Positions 36,292-45,593 of a stretch of 64,000 nucleotides of DNA are shown in pieces. This DNA comes from Chloroflexota bacterium (GTDB lineage: Bacteria > Chloroflexota > Anaerolineae > JAAYEA01). The first letter of the stretch is position 1; each line of letters opens with the position of its first letter. The stretch is from contig JAIOAV010000004.1 in the NCBI GenBank assembly GCA_019873665.1, positions 46,043 to 110,042 on the forward strand, given 5' to 3'. The notes beneath the pieces are model-generated. The model did no database searches, was not told the DNA's origin, and was given only the letters and a program-made list of their open reading frames with translations. A program made the position numbers and the translations under genes.

Positions 36292-37341
36292 TCACACTTC
36301 GTGTATCATATATTGGCGGTACTCGTCGCGTCGCAGGCCGGCCGTCTTGGCCTCCGCTAGCACCATCAGATCATGCACCTCAAAACGCTTGAGGAGCAGA
36401 TAGGCCAAGACCACGCCGAGTTGAAAGGGATAGCCAACCAGCGCGCCACGCGCCAATCGGCCCAGATAACGATACAGGTCTACCTCCAGCATAGAAAGCC
36501 ACCCCTTCATCCCCTGGTGAACCGTGGGGGCGTCATCTCCCCATACACGGCGCAGCGTCGCTTTGACATCTTCGCCTTCGGCGATGGCACGAATGATCGC
36601 GTCGCCGCTGCGGCGGCCGTAAGGAAGCGTATAGTTGATGATCTCTACCATCGAGAGATGATAGTAGTAGCGATACCGGAGCGCCCACATGATGTTGACA
36701 ATGTCGAAGAGGGTGCCGATCAGCAGGTCCGCCCACCGTTGATCCTCTCCCTTGAGTGCCTGCACAGCCTGCCAGAGACGTCTGTAATAGTCCAGGTCCA
36801 GCGCCACCTCCAAAGGAAAGAGACTGCGCTCCTGCTCATAACGCACTAGTGCGTGGCGCATGGCATCTCCATAGGGGGTGCCCTGCAGGCGTGTGACAAG
36901 ATTGGGGATATCGGTCGCCGCCAGGAGACGATCCACGTCAAAAGATGCCGCCCTGCCCAGAGGAAACAGGAAGGGGAGGACGTTCTCCGGCGCTTCGCCG
37001 GCCTCCAGACCTCGCATGATCGCCTTGAGGTTGTTCACCTCATACAACTGCTTCATGATAATGACGAGGTCCTTGCCAGGTTGGGGCGTCACGTCGATCA
37101 CGCGGGCAAAACGCAAGGCGACGTTCGCATTCAGCTTTGCTTCTAGGAGCTCACAGGGTGGGCAGCTAGCTTCGAACTCGGCGAGTTGGGGGGCGTACGT
37201 CGTCTCCCGGAGGATCGCCAACATCCCTGGCAGGTCACGCGCCTGATACAGCTGGCGCCACTCATCCTCCGACAACAGCCGCCCGATCATGCTGCGCACG
37301 CGGGCATTCGGCATGATATACTGCGGGAGGCCCAGAGGCAT
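36292..37341 (-). CDS. atpC: V/A-type ATP synthase subunit C
   Basis: A 349-residue AC39/subunit C protein joining the central shaft to the membrane ring. NARVRSMIGRLLSEDEW opens the protein, then VNNLKAIMRGLEAGEAPENV and the FDIVNIMWALRYRYYY segment match the repeated V-ATPase C helical motifs. It lies between H and I, an unusual place for this subunit. Confidence 0.88.
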   Translation of the reverse strand: MPLGLPQYIMPNARVRSMIGRLLSEDEWRQLYQARDLPGMLAILRETTYAPQLAEFEASCPPCELLEAKLNANVALRFARVIDVTPQPGKDLVIIMKQLYEVNNLKAIMRGLEAGEAPENVLPFLFPLGRAASFDVDRLLAATDIPNLVTRLQGTPYGDAMRHALVRYEQERSLFPLEVALDLDYYRRLWQAVQALKGEDQRWADLLIGTLFDIVNIMWALRYRYYYHLSMVEIINYTLPYGRRSGDAIIRAIAEGEDVKATLRRVWGDDAPTVHQGMKGWLSMLEVDLYRYLGRLARGALVGYPFQLGVVLAYLLLKRFEVHDLMVLAEAKTAGLRRDEYRQYMIHEV

Positions 37342-37343
37342 CG

Positions 37344-37664
37344 CTAGTCCTTTGCAACGCGGGTGACCTGAGTCACCACGTAGGAAACAGCCTCGTCCAT
37401 GTGACCTTGCGCCTTTTGCAGCAATTGCTCTGCCTCTGCTTCGGCTTCCGCGATCACGCGACGACGCATCTGCTCGATCTGCTTTTGGGCATCAGCGACG
37501 GCTTGCCTGGCCTCCGCCTCCGCCTTCTTCCGCGCTTGGTCCAGAAGCGTCTGCGCCTCCTTGTCGGCATTCTCCCGGATCTGTTTGGCCAGCTCGCGCG
37601 ATTCGACGAGAATCGCTTTCATATCCTGTTCGATCTCAAGGATCTGGTTGATGATATCCTTCAT
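37344..37664 (-). CDS. V/A-type ATP synthase subunit H (G-type peripheral stalk)
   Basis: A 106-residue, almost entirely coiled-coil protein (IRENADKEAQTLLDQARKKA, AVADAQKQIEQMRRRVIAEA) that pairs with subunit E in the peripheral stalk. First gene of the ATP synthase operon, three bases before subunit C. ATG 37664 is preferred over the preceding TTG. Confidence 0.85.
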   Translation of the reverse strand: MKDIINQILEIEQDMKAILVESRELAKQIRENADKEAQTLLDQARKKAEAEARQAVADAQKQIEQMRRRVIAEAEAEAEQLLQKAQGHMDEAVSYVVTQVTRVAKD

Positions 37665-37865
37665 CAAAGTTCACTCTCCGCCCCCTAAAGCCAGCAGGGG
37701 ATGTCGCCTCGTCATGCATTCCGTTTTCGGCCGATCCTCTCACGCTCCACCTCTCACGCTCCACCGCGCAGGATGTCCAACCTGGCCATGCCAGATCGCG
37801 GTCGTTGTACTTTCCCCCGCTCTGGCCTGAAGGATATGCGATTATGTAAGCATGCCATAAAGCAG

Positions 37866-37894
37866 ATTATAGCATCCTACTATGACAGGCGCAA
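37866..37894 (-). promoter_or_regulatory. Promoter of the V/A-type ATP synthase operon
   Basis: Minus strand TTGCGC (37889-37894), a 17-base spacer and TATAAT (37866-37871). It lies about 200 bases upstream of the first ATPase gene, in the 282-base gap after the ThiS-like gene. The leader to 37665 shows no clear hairpin or riboswitch. Confidence 0.75.
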
Positions 37895-37946
37895 ACTTCC
37901 CACCTGTAGCACAATCCTCTGGCTTGTGCCTCACAGCCCTGGGTGA

Positions 37947-38138
37947 TCAGCCGCCAGAGATAATGGAGACGAGGGTAATCTCGTCCCCCTCCTTCAGAAG
38001 CGCCTCATCGGCGATGAGCTTCCCATGCCGCACCGCCAGGACCTGCCGTGGGTCGAGGCCCACTCGCTCCATCGCTTGCCGCACGGTAATGCCCGCCTCA
38101 ATATCCCACTTTTTGCCATGATAGATTACTTTGACCAC
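37947..38138 (-). CDS. ThiS/MoaD-family sulfur carrier-like protein
   Basis: A 63-residue beta-grasp protein ending in Ser-Gly-Gly (TLVSIISGG), the C-terminal diglycine used by ThiS, MoaD and related carriers for adenylation and thiocarboxylate formation. RQAMERVGLDPRQVLAVRHG and the EGDEITLVSI segment match the fold. Start is GTG 38138 with GGAAG upstream. It lies 17 bases after glcD and closes that operon. No activating ThiF/MoeB-type enzyme is in the window, so the recipient pathway is unknown. Confidence 0.8.
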   Translation of the reverse strand: MVKVIYHGKKWDIEAGITVRQAMERVGLDPRQVLAVRHGKLIADEALLKEGDEITLVSIISGG

Positions 38139-38155
38139 GAGTCTTCCTACCCCTG

Positions 38156-39538
38156 TTATGTGCTGGCGAGTATCTTCCCCGGGTTCAGAATGCCCCGCGG
38201 GTCGAGGGCGCGCTTGATTTCCTTCATCACCTGGATTGCCAGTGAGCCTACCGCCATCTCCAGGAACGGCCGCTTGAGCGTGCCAATGCCGTGTTCACCC
38301 GTGAGGGTGCCTCCCAGCTCCACCGCCGCGCGAAAGATGTCCGCGGTGGCGGCTTCGACGCGATGCACCTCGGCCACGTCGCGCCGGTCAAAGAGGATAT
38401 TCGGATGCAGATTGCCGTCTCCCGCATGGCCAAAGACCACGATAGGCAGATCGTGCGTCTGGGCGATCTCCTTGATACGCCGGATCATGGCCGGAATCTG
38501 ACTGCGCGGCACGACGATGTCCTCGCCCAGTTTGTTGGGCCGGCGGCGTCCCAGCGCTGGGCTGACGGCCCGCCGTCCGCGCCACAGGTCGTCGCTCTCC
38601 TTCGCGGTGCGCGCCACTCGCACCTCGCGGGCGCCGCTCTCGCCGCAGACGCGCGCTGCCACCTCGATCTCCCGCTGCGCGCTGCTCTCCTCCCCATCCG
38701 TCTCGATAAGCAGAATCGCCTCCACATCCAGCGGTAGGTCGAGATGTAGATAGTCCTCTACGCAAGCGATGGTCGTATCGTCCATCAACTCCAGCGTCGC
38801 GGGCAGGACGCCAGCCAACAGGATCTGGTTCACAGCTTTGCTGGCATCCTCCAGCCGCGGAAAGACCGCCAGCGCGGTGCGCTTAGCCTGGGGCATGGGG
38901 ATGAGGCGCACCGTCAGCTCGGTGATGATGCCCAATGTGCCCTCCGAGCCAATGAACAGGTGAACCAGATCATAGCCGGTAACGTTCTTGACGCTCTTGC
39001 CACCAGTACGCAACACCTGGCCATCTGCCAGCACCACTTCCAGCCCCATCACGTAATCGCCGGTTACGCCATACTTCAGGCAACGCGGCCCACCGGCATC
39101 ACACGCCGCATTGCCGCCGAGCGTGGATTGCTTCAGGCTGGAGGGATCCGGCGGATAGAAGAGACCGACCTTCTCCACCGCAGCCTGCAGATCGCCGGTG
39201 ATGACCCCCGCTTCCGCCGTGGCCATCATGTTTTCCTGATCAATCTCCAGGATATGATTCATCCGCGTGAGGCTGAGCACCATGCTCTCCGGTGTAGGCA
39301 CGGTCGCCGCGGCCAGGCCGCTGCCCATGCCCCGCGCCACGATGGGAAGACGCTCGCACGCCGCCACCTGCACCACGGCGGACACCTCAGCCGTGTTGGC
39401 TGGCAGCACCACCAGCGCGGGACGGCATTCCTCGAAGGTGCCGTCGAAGGCGTAGCAAACTAGATCCACCGGATCCGTCAGCACGTAATCCGGCCCCACA
39501 ATGCCCCGCAACTCATCAACGATCCTATCCTTTACCAT
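38156..39538 (-). CDS. glcD: FAD-linked oxidoreductase, GlcD-like (D-lactate/glycolate dehydrogenase)
   Basis: A 460-residue FAD-binding enzyme of the VAO/GlcD family. VARGMGSGLAAATVPTPESM and GYDLVHLFIGSEGTLGIITE form the FAD site, and the C-terminal VFGHAGDGNLHPNI and GEHGIGTLKRPFL motifs carry the active-site histidines. It oxidises a 2-hydroxyacid (D-lactate or glycolate) and passes electrons to the iron-sulfur partner encoded just upstream. ATG 39538 is used; the ORF-track extension to 39781 lies within the partner gene. The LarA and Ldh2 neighbours favour D-lactate. Confidence 0.92.
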   Translation of the reverse strand: MVKDRIVDELRGIVGPDYVLTDPVDLVCYAFDGTFEECRPALVVLPANTAEVSAVVQVAACERLPIVARGMGSGLAAATVPTPESMVLSLTRMNHILEIDQENMMATAEAGVITGDLQAAVEKVGLFYPPDPSSLKQSTLGGNAACDAGGPRCLKYGVTGDYVMGLEVVLADGQVLRTGGKSVKNVTGYDLVHLFIGSEGTLGIITELTVRLIPMPQAKRTALAVFPRLEDASKAVNQILLAGVLPATLELMDDTTIACVEDYLHLDLPLDVEAILLIETDGEESSAQREIEVAARVCGESGAREVRVARTAKESDDLWRGRRAVSPALGRRRPNKLGEDIVVPRSQIPAMIRRIKEIAQTHDLPIVVFGHAGDGNLHPNILFDRRDVAEVHRVEAATADIFRAAVELGGTLTGEHGIGTLKRPFLEMAVGSLAIQVMKEIKRALDPRGILNPGKILAST

Positions 39539-39546
39539 ATCCTGTC

Positions 39547-40722
39547 CTACTCGGTTTCCATCTGGCGCTCGATCAACTCGACCACATCCAGAACGCGGAG
39601 CCGCCCCCCCGCTCCACCCTTGCTTTGCCGCCGGCCAGCGCTGGCCAGCGTGCGCTTGCACTGCTGGCACGCGGAGACCAGCCACTGCGCGTCCACCTCG
39701 CGCGCCTGCGCCACGCGGCGCGCCGCCAGCGCAGTTGTCAGCGCGGCGTCGTGGCTTTCCAGGTTGCCGCCACCGCCACAACAGAGCGCGTTAGCGTGAT
39801 GTTCGGCCATCTCCACCAGCTCCAGCCCCGGCACCTGCTGCAACACGCGGCGCGGCGGCTCGTATAGCCCGCTCTTCCGGCCCAGGTCGCACGGATCGTG
39901 GTAGGTAACCCGTTCCGCCAACGGCCGCAGCCTGATCTGACCCGCTGCCAGCGCCTCGTCCAGCCATTCGGTGGCATGCAGGACGCGGATGCCCAGCTCT
40001 CCCAGGTGCTCCGGATACTCGGTGCGCCACATGTAATAGCAGGAAGGGCAGCTTGTTATGAGCGTCTGTACGCCCATCGCCTTGACGCGGGCTACATTGT
40101 GCGCCATCGTCTCCGTCGCCTGCTCTGCCATGCCGCTGGCCAGAAGCGGGTAGCCGCAACACCACTCCTCTCGACCCAACAGCGCGTAATCCGCGCCGGC
40201 GACATCCATGATGTGGGCGAGCGCCTGCGGGATGCTGTAGCTTTGCGGGAAAAAGGAAGAGACGCAGCCCACAAAGTAGGCGATTTCGGCGCGCTCCCTG
40301 CCAACGCCAGAGGGCGGGCGTTCCATGTTCTCGGTCCAGATCAGCCGCCGCACGTTGCTCTCGCCGGAGATGTTATGTGCGGTGAGGAGCGAATCGGCCA
40401 AGCGCTGCGTCGCAGGGGCCAGGAGGCCCTGCTCCGCCAGCTCCTTGCGCGCCCCCAGCAGCAGCGTTTCCATCTCCACACCGCTGGGGCAAATCTCGCC
40501 GCAGGCCGCGCAAAGAGTGCAGCGGTAGATGCGATCCGCATAACGCGGCGTCGGCTCAAGGCTATCCTCTGCCAGCGCCTTGATGAGCGCCACCCGGCCA
40601 CGTGGCGAATCGGACTCGATAAGCGACTCGCGATAGACCGGGCAAGATGCATCGCACAGCCCGCAACGCAGGCAGCGCCGATACGCCTCATCCAGCGTTA
40701 CAATGGGTTTCTTTTCCATCAT
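39547..40722 (-). CDS. glcF: Iron-sulfur oxidoreductase subunit, GlcF-like
   Basis: A 391-residue protein with two [4Fe-4S] motifs: CLRCGLCDASCPVYRES near residue 15 and CTLCAACGEICPSGVEME near residue 69. Two CCG (cysteine-rich) domains follow: GREEWCCGYPLL and HANALCCGGGGNLE. It works with GlcD in moving electrons from the 2-hydroxyacid to a membrane carrier. It lies three bases after the LarA-like gene and nine before glcD. Confidence 0.92.
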   Translation of the reverse strand: MMEKKPIVTLDEAYRRCLRCGLCDASCPVYRESLIESDSPRGRVALIKALAEDSLEPTPRYADRIYRCTLCAACGEICPSGVEMETLLLGARKELAEQGLLAPATQRLADSLLTAHNISGESNVRRLIWTENMERPPSGVGRERAEIAYFVGCVSSFFPQSYSIPQALAHIMDVAGADYALLGREEWCCGYPLLASGMAEQATETMAHNVARVKAMGVQTLITSCPSCYYMWRTEYPEHLGELGIRVLHATEWLDEALAAGQIRLRPLAERVTYHDPCDLGRKSGLYEPPRRVLQQVPGLELVEMAEHHANALCCGGGGNLESHDAALTTALAARRVAQAREVDAQWLVSACQQCKRTLASAGRRQSKGGAGGRLRVLDVVELIERQMETE

Positions 40723-40725
40723 TCT

Positions 40726-42018
40726 CTAGCGATCCTCGCTCACGACGGGCAAGGTCAACAAGGCATGCGGCACGATCAACACCTTCGCGTCGGTCCCCAC
40801 GCGCTCCGCCGCGAGAGAGAGCGCCTCCGCCATATCGGCTGCTGGGATCATCCACATCTCGCGCACCACCTCGGGACACTCGGCGCCCACGATGATCACC
40901 TCACACATAGATAACACCTGAGCGATCATATAAGCGCGCTGCTCGCCCGCCAGGAAGGGGCGCCCCTGCATCTCATCGAGCAGGGCGCGCACGCTCTGCG
41001 CCTGGCAGAGCGCCTCATGGCAACGTTGCTCGCCCACCCCTTCGCCCGCGCCCTCCTGGCAGCGCGCAGGGATGATGATCACGCCCCCGGGCCGCACTAC
41101 AGGCACCGGCGCGAATTGCAGGTAGGTGGCAGCCCGCGACGCCTGATAGAGATTGGCATCCTTCGGGTAGCCCACACCGGCGACGGCGATATCGTATTGC
41201 TGCGCGATGGGTCGCACAAAGAGCTGCCACGCTTCCTCCACCAGCGCGCCAAATGCCGCGTCCGGATCGCCCGCGCGCACGGCCACGATCTGGCCATCGT
41301 CGTTGGCGACGACATTCAGGATGAAACGGAGGCCAGCCGCCCTCGCCACCTCCGTAATGGTCTGGTGAAACGGATTCCCCGCAATGCGTCCCAGCCGCGT
41401 GGCGGGGTGATCCAGCGTGTGCGCGCTGTGCGTGTAGGCGATCAGCTCCTCGCCGCCCGCGCCGATGGCGACTGTCTTGCGTCCTCCAGAGAAGCCAGCA
41501 TACTGGTGCGGCTCGACTATGCCGGTAGCAATCAGGAGATCCGCCTCGCATGCCATGCGATTCACCACCATAGGCGCGCCGGTGCTCGCCGTGCCCAGGT
41601 TTACCAACGCCTCTGCGTCCCGGGGCCGGGAGTCTATCACCCGGTAGCGCACCACAATGTCGCGCCCCAGCTTGGCCACCTTTTCCTCAGGGGTGCTGGG
41701 GCGGTGCATGCCGACCCCACAGAGCAGCGTGATGTCGTCATCGGCGACGCCGGCCTCTGCCAGCGCGCTCAGCAGCGGTGGCACCAGCAGACCGTCAGGA
41801 CTGGCGCGAGTTGCATCGGTAAACACGATGCAAACGCGATTTCCTGGCCGTGCCATCTCTTGCAGGCGCGGCGAGCCGATGGGATGCGCCAATGCCCCGG
41901 CGATGGCGTGCACGGGATCAGCCAACGGCGGGCGGTCGCTGGAGTGCAACACGTCGGCGGTCATGCCCGTCGGCAAGTCAAAGTCTATCTTCCCCCGCCC
42001 ATAAGGTATAGTATACAT
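40726..42018 (-). CDS. larA: LarA-family nickel-pincer racemase (lactate racemase-like)
   Basis: A 430-residue LarA protein, which binds the nickel-pincer nucleotide and inverts 2-hydroxyacids such as lactate. Key motifs are present: FTDATRASPD, GVGMHRPSTPEEK with the active-site histidine, IVEPHQYAGFSGGRKTVAIG with the lysine that tethers the cofactor, and HPATRLGRIAGNPFHQTITE. Cofactor genes larB, larC and larE are not in the window. The flanking D-lactate dehydrogenase pair and Ldh2-type enzyme strongly suggest lactate, but other LarA homologues act on malate or other hydroxyacids. Confidence 0.88.
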   Translation of the reverse strand: MYTIPYGRGKIDFDLPTGMTADVLHSSDRPPLADPVHAIAGALAHPIGSPRLQEMARPGNRVCIVFTDATRASPDGLLVPPLLSALAEAGVADDDITLLCGVGMHRPSTPEEKVAKLGRDIVVRYRVIDSRPRDAEALVNLGTASTGAPMVVNRMACEADLLIATGIVEPHQYAGFSGGRKTVAIGAGGEELIAYTHSAHTLDHPATRLGRIAGNPFHQTITEVARAAGLRFILNVVANDDGQIVAVRAGDPDAAFGALVEEAWQLFVRPIAQQYDIAVAGVGYPKDANLYQASRAATYLQFAPVPVVRPGGVIIIPARCQEGAGEGVGEQRCHEALCQAQSVRALLDEMQGRPFLAGEQRAYMIAQVLSMCEVIIVGAECPEVVREMWMIPAADMAEALSLAAERVGTDAKVLIVPHALLTLPVVSEDR

Positions 42019-42033
42019 GGTGTTCCTTCGCGC

Positions 42034-43113
42034 CTAGAGCTCGAACGGGACGCCCAGCTCGTCGGCGATCTGGCGCAGCTCCTGATACACGCTCTGGTGC
42101 AGGGGGATTCCCGCCATGCGACGCTGCTCAGCGAACTCGAACTCTTTCTCTCCCGCCACATAGATGCGATCATGCCCTGGGGCCGTTGGTTCGGCTTTCA
42201 GACGACGGATCATCCTGTCCATCTCCGCCTTAAACTCGTCCAGCGGGCGAAAGAGGTCCACGCGCATGGCCGCGAAAAAGTGCCCCAGGTTTGCAGGCAC
42301 GTTGTTGGCGATCATCGGTCCCCACGCTGCGCCGGAAAGCACGCCGCAGAGGATATCCACCAGCAAGCCGAGGCCAAAGCCCTTGTGCCCGCCCAGCAGC
42401 TCTCCCTCGCCGCCCAGCGGCAAAGTGCCGCCATCCTGGTCAGTGCGCTGCCGCGCCACCACATCCGCGGCGTCGGTATTTGGCTCCCCCTTTTCATTGA
42501 TGACCCATCCCACCGGCAGCGGCTTGCCGAGTCGGTTGCAGACCTCAATCTTGCCATCGGGCACGACGCTGGTTGCCATGTCGAGCACATAGGGGCGTTC
42601 CCGCCCTGCGGGCACGGCCACCGCGATCGGGTTGGTGCCATGCCAGCGACGCCGCCCAAAGGTGGGCACGATCCGGCTGCGCGCGTTAGTCATGGAACAG
42701 CCGATCATGTCATGCTCAAGCGCCATCATCGCATAGTAGCCGGCGATGCCATAGTGGTTGCTATTGCGCACCACGACGACTCCGATCCCGACCTTCTCGG
42801 CCTTTTCGATCGCCATCTCCATCGCCTTGCGCCCCACAACAAAGCCCAGCGCCCCATCGGCGTCCAGAGTGGCGGTGGAGGGCGTGTCACAGAGCGCGCG
42901 GATGTTGGGATGCGCCTTCATCGTGCCCTGCTGCACCCCCACGACATAGCGTCGCAGCCGGGCCACGCCGTGCGAGTCTATGCCACGCAGGTCGGCGGCG
43001 ACCAGGACATCGGCCACTGTCGTCGCATCCTCTGCGGGCACGCCGGTCGCGCGCATCGCCCGCGCCACCCAGTCATGCAGCGCCGCCGCATTCACACGTC
43101 GAAACTCTTCCAT
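42034..43113 (-). CDS. Malate/L-lactate dehydrogenase, Ldh2 family
   Basis: A 359-residue NAD(P)-dependent 2-hydroxyacid/ketoacid oxidoreductase of the Ldh2/YlbC family, unrelated to classical LDH. ADLRGIDSHGVARLRRYVVG contains the catalytic histidine, VVVVRNSNHYGIAGYYAMMA and RRRWHGTNPIAVAVP are signature segments, and GHKGFGLGLLVDILCGVLSG ends the active site. The substrate could be lactate, malate, sulfolactate or ureidoglycolate. Its neighbours, a malic enzyme and a lactate racemase, favour malate or lactate. Confidence 0.9.
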   Translation of the reverse strand: MEEFRRVNAAALHDWVARAMRATGVPAEDATTVADVLVAADLRGIDSHGVARLRRYVVGVQQGTMKAHPNIRALCDTPSTATLDADGALGFVVGRKAMEMAIEKAEKVGIGVVVVRNSNHYGIAGYYAMMALEHDMIGCSMTNARSRIVPTFGRRRWHGTNPIAVAVPAGRERPYVLDMATSVVPDGKIEVCNRLGKPLPVGWVINEKGEPNTDAADVVARQRTDQDGGTLPLGGEGELLGGHKGFGLGLLVDILCGVLSGAAWGPMIANNVPANLGHFFAAMRVDLFRPLDEFKAEMDRMIRRLKAEPTAPGHDRIYVAGEKEFEFAEQRRMAGIPLHQSVYQELRQIADELGVPFEL

Positions 43114-43143
43114 TCGGCAACTCCTTTGCAGAGCATATGAAAA

Positions 43144-43172
43144 GGGAGGGAGCCTGGATGAGCCTCCCTCCC
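43144..43172 (-). terminator. Hairpin between malic enzyme and Ldh2 genes
   Basis: GGGAGGGAG pairs with CTCCCTCCC and, read on the minus strand, the stem is followed by TTTT. It lies just 30 bases before the Ldh2 start, so it looks like an attenuator or partial terminator rather than an operon end. Confidence 0.65.
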
Positions 43173-43201
43173 CGTTGAGCTGAGGTATCCAAACGAACGC
43201 C

Positions 43202-44554
43202 CTATCCCTCAGGCGGCAGGGGGATGATCCCCTCGCGCATCAAGAGCGCCGCCATCTCGCGCGCCCGATTGATCGCTTCGGTCGCCGTGCGCAATATCTC
43301 CGCGCGACTCATGGCGATGCGCGCGAGCCCCTGTTCCTGCGCCTTCATCGCCACCGCCACTGCCTCGCGCGCATAGACATCCGGCTCGTCCATCTTGGGC
43401 ACGATATTGTCGTCGTCAATGCCGCGATCCACCGCGTACTGCGCCAGTTCCGCTGCCGCCGCGAGGCACATCTCGTCGGTGATCGTTTTGGCGCGCACAT
43501 CCAATGCGCCGCGGAAAACGCCCGGGAAAACCAGCGAGTTGTTCAACTGGTTCGGGAAGTCAGAGCGCCCTGTGCCGACAATCCGTGCGCCCGCCTCCTT
43601 CGCCTCCCACGGCCAGATCTCCGGGATGGGATTGGCGCACGGGAAGACGATGGCATCTTTGGCCATCTGCGCCACCCACTCCGGCTTGATCGTGTCCGGT
43701 CCCGGCTGGGAAAAGGCCACGCAGACATCGGCGCCGCGCATCGCCTCTGCAATGCCGCCCCGGACACCATCCGCGTTGCTCTCCTGTGCGATCCGCCACT
43801 TGTCGGCGAATGACTCTTGTTGCGCTCTGATATCATCGCGCCCCGGATGGAGGATGCCCTTGCTGTCCACGGCGATCACCTGCCCCATCTTCACGCCGCT
43901 TGCCGCGAGAAGGCGCAACGTGGCCACGCTGGCCGCTCCCACGCCGATCATCGCCAGCCTGATCTGATCCATACGCTTGCCGACCAGCTTGAGCGCGTTG
44001 ATCAGCCCCGCCAGCAACACGGTGGCTGTGCCCTGCTGGTCGTCATGCCATACCGGGATGACCACCGCCGGGTCGGAGCGCAGCGCGTCTAGGATGCGAA
44101 AGCACTTGGGCTGCGACAGGTCTTCCAGATTGATGCCACCGTACGACGGCTGGATCAGCTTGACGGCGTAGATGATCTCATCCGGGTCTTTGGTATCCAG
44201 GCAGAGGGGCACCGCATCCACGCCGCCCAGATACTTGAAGAGAAGCGCCTTTCCCTCCATCACCGGCATCCCCGCCTCCGGGCCGATATCGCCCAGGCCG
44301 AGGACGCGCGTGCCGTCGGAGACGACGGCAATCACATTGGCGCGATTCGTGTACTCGTAGCTGAGCGCCGGATCGGCGGCGATGGCGCGGCATGCGGCCG
44401 CCACGCCGGGCGAATACCAGATGGCAAAGTCATCGAAGCTGCGAATCGCGCATTTGGGCGCAGTGGCGATCTTGCCCCGGTAGAACGGGTGCAGACGCAG
44501 GGCATCCTCCGACGGTTTCTTCGCCTTGGCCAATAGTTCTTCTTTGGTCGTCAT
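43202..44554 (-). CDS. NAD(P)-dependent malic enzyme
   Basis: A 450-residue malic enzyme that decarboxylates malate to pyruvate. FAIWYSPGVAAACRAI, YTNRANVIAVVSDGTRVLGLG and CFRILDALRSDPAVVIPVWHDDQQGTATV are the conserved active-site and metal segments. IGVGAASVATLRLLAASG is the dinucleotide fold, and FPNQLNNSLVFPGVFRGALD is the C-terminal signature. Length fits the short bacterial form without a phosphotransacetylase domain. ATG 44554 is used with AAGGGAGC upstream. It is the first gene of the lactate/malate unit. Confidence 0.93.
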   Translation of the reverse strand: MTTKEELLAKAKKPSEDALRLHPFYRGKIATAPKCAIRSFDDFAIWYSPGVAAACRAIAADPALSYEYTNRANVIAVVSDGTRVLGLGDIGPEAGMPVMEGKALLFKYLGGVDAVPLCLDTKDPDEIIYAVKLIQPSYGGINLEDLSQPKCFRILDALRSDPAVVIPVWHDDQQGTATVLLAGLINALKLVGKRMDQIRLAMIGVGAASVATLRLLAASGVKMGQVIAVDSKGILHPGRDDIRAQQESFADKWRIAQESNADGVRGGIAEAMRGADVCVAFSQPGPDTIKPEWVAQMAKDAIVFPCANPIPEIWPWEAKEAGARIVGTGRSDFPNQLNNSLVFPGVFRGALDVRAKTITDEMCLAAAAELAQYAVDRGIDDDNIVPKMDEPDVYAREAVAVAMKAQEQGLARIAMSRAEILRTATEAINRAREMAALLMREGIIPLPPEG

Positions 44555-44623
44555 CACGCTCCCTTCAGGCAGCTTTCAGCGCACCACAATGCACAGCCCC
44601 TTCGTGCCATATGCCGAAAGAGT

Positions 44624-44652
44624 ATTATAGCACCAAAGGGCCAGGTCGCCAA
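44624..44652 (-). promoter_or_regulatory. Promoter of the malic enzyme/lactate operon
   Basis: Minus strand TTGGCG (44647-44652), a 17-base spacer and TATAAT (44624-44629), about 70 bases before the malic enzyme start. Confidence 0.7.
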
Positions 44653-44687
44653 CGTCATCGCTATGCGTTCATCTCTGGTGCCATTTT

Positions 44688-45593
44688 CTAGGCAGCAGAT
44701 ATCGCGTCGGCCGCCGCCTCGCTCACGCCCATGTCCGCGGCGATCACATCGCGCAGCGCGACGATGGCTACCTCTACCATATCATCGCTTGGCTCGCGCG
44801 TGGAAAAGCGCTGCAACGCCAATCCGGGCGCCGTCAGCCATCGCATCAGGGGATGGGCATAGTGTGTCGCGCTGAACTTGAGCCACTCGTAGGAGATACC
44901 AGCTACTACGGGGATCAGTATGATACGCCAGAGCAGGCGTTGCCAGAAGGGAGGACGACCGAGCAGCGTGGTGAGCAGCACAAAGATGACCATCACAACC
45001 AGGAGGAAGCTGGTGCCGCAGCGCGTGTGGGCCGTTGTGTGCCGTTGGACGGAAGTCACCTCCAGCGGGACGCCCGCTTCATAGGCGTTCACGGTCTTGT
45101 GCTCGGCGCCATGATAGGCAAAGACCCGGCGGATGTCCGGCAACAGGCTGATCGCTGCCAGATAGCCGAGAAAGATGAGGATGCGGATGACTCCTTCCAC
45201 AAGATTGCTCAGGAAGGGAGAAGCGATGAATCTGTCCACTAACCCTACCAGAAAGGTGGGCAGGATAAAAAAGAGCCCAACGCCAAAGAGGAGCGACACA
45301 AGCAGCGTGCCCCACATCATGCCACCGCCGAACTCGACATCCTCCTCTTCCAGCGCCACATTTGCCGAAAAGGTGAGGGCGCGATAGCCAAGAGCCAAGG
45401 TATCCCACAACATGACCAGGCCGCGCACAAACGGCAACTTGCCTATGGGGCTGCGGTCAAGAGGGGAATCCAAAGGCTCACGGTGTGTAACGATCTTGCC
45501 AGAGGGAGCGCGCACCGCGACAGACACATTCTGGCGGCCGCGCATCATCACCCCTTCGAGGATCGCTTGCCCACCGTAGTGGTATTCGCTCAT
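44688..45593 (-). CDS. DUF1385 family membrane protein
   Basis: A 301-residue membrane protein of unknown function. [17 protein letters not shown] is the DUF1385 hallmark at the N-terminus. About four membrane helices follow (including [21 protein letters not shown] and [17 protein letters not shown]), and the conserved [16 protein letters not shown] and [10 protein letters not shown] motifs lie between them. Relatives are often next to prfA, rpmE or tdk, as here. ATG 45593 overlaps the tdk stop. Confidence 0.9.
   Translation of the reverse strand: MSEYHYGGQAILEGVMMRGRQNVSVAVRAPSGKIVTHREPLDSPLDRSPIGKLPFVRGLVMLWDTLALGYRALTFSANVALEEEDVEFGGGMMWGTLLVSLLFGVGLFFILPTFLVGLVDRFIASPFLSNLVEGVIRILIFLGYLAAISLLPDIRRVFAYHGAEHKTVNAYEAGVPLEVTSVQRHTTAHTRCGTSFLLVVMVIFVLLTTLLGRPPFWQRLLWRIILIPVVAGISYEWLKFSATHYAHPLMRWLTAPGLALQRFSTREPSDDMVEVAIVALRDVIAADMGVSEAAADAISAA

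Noticed and set aside
41017-43140. 707-residue + strand ORF
   Set aside because: It is antisense to the LarA and Ldh2 genes, shows no family motif and has Arg/His/Gly-rich composition typical of a GC-driven shadow frame.
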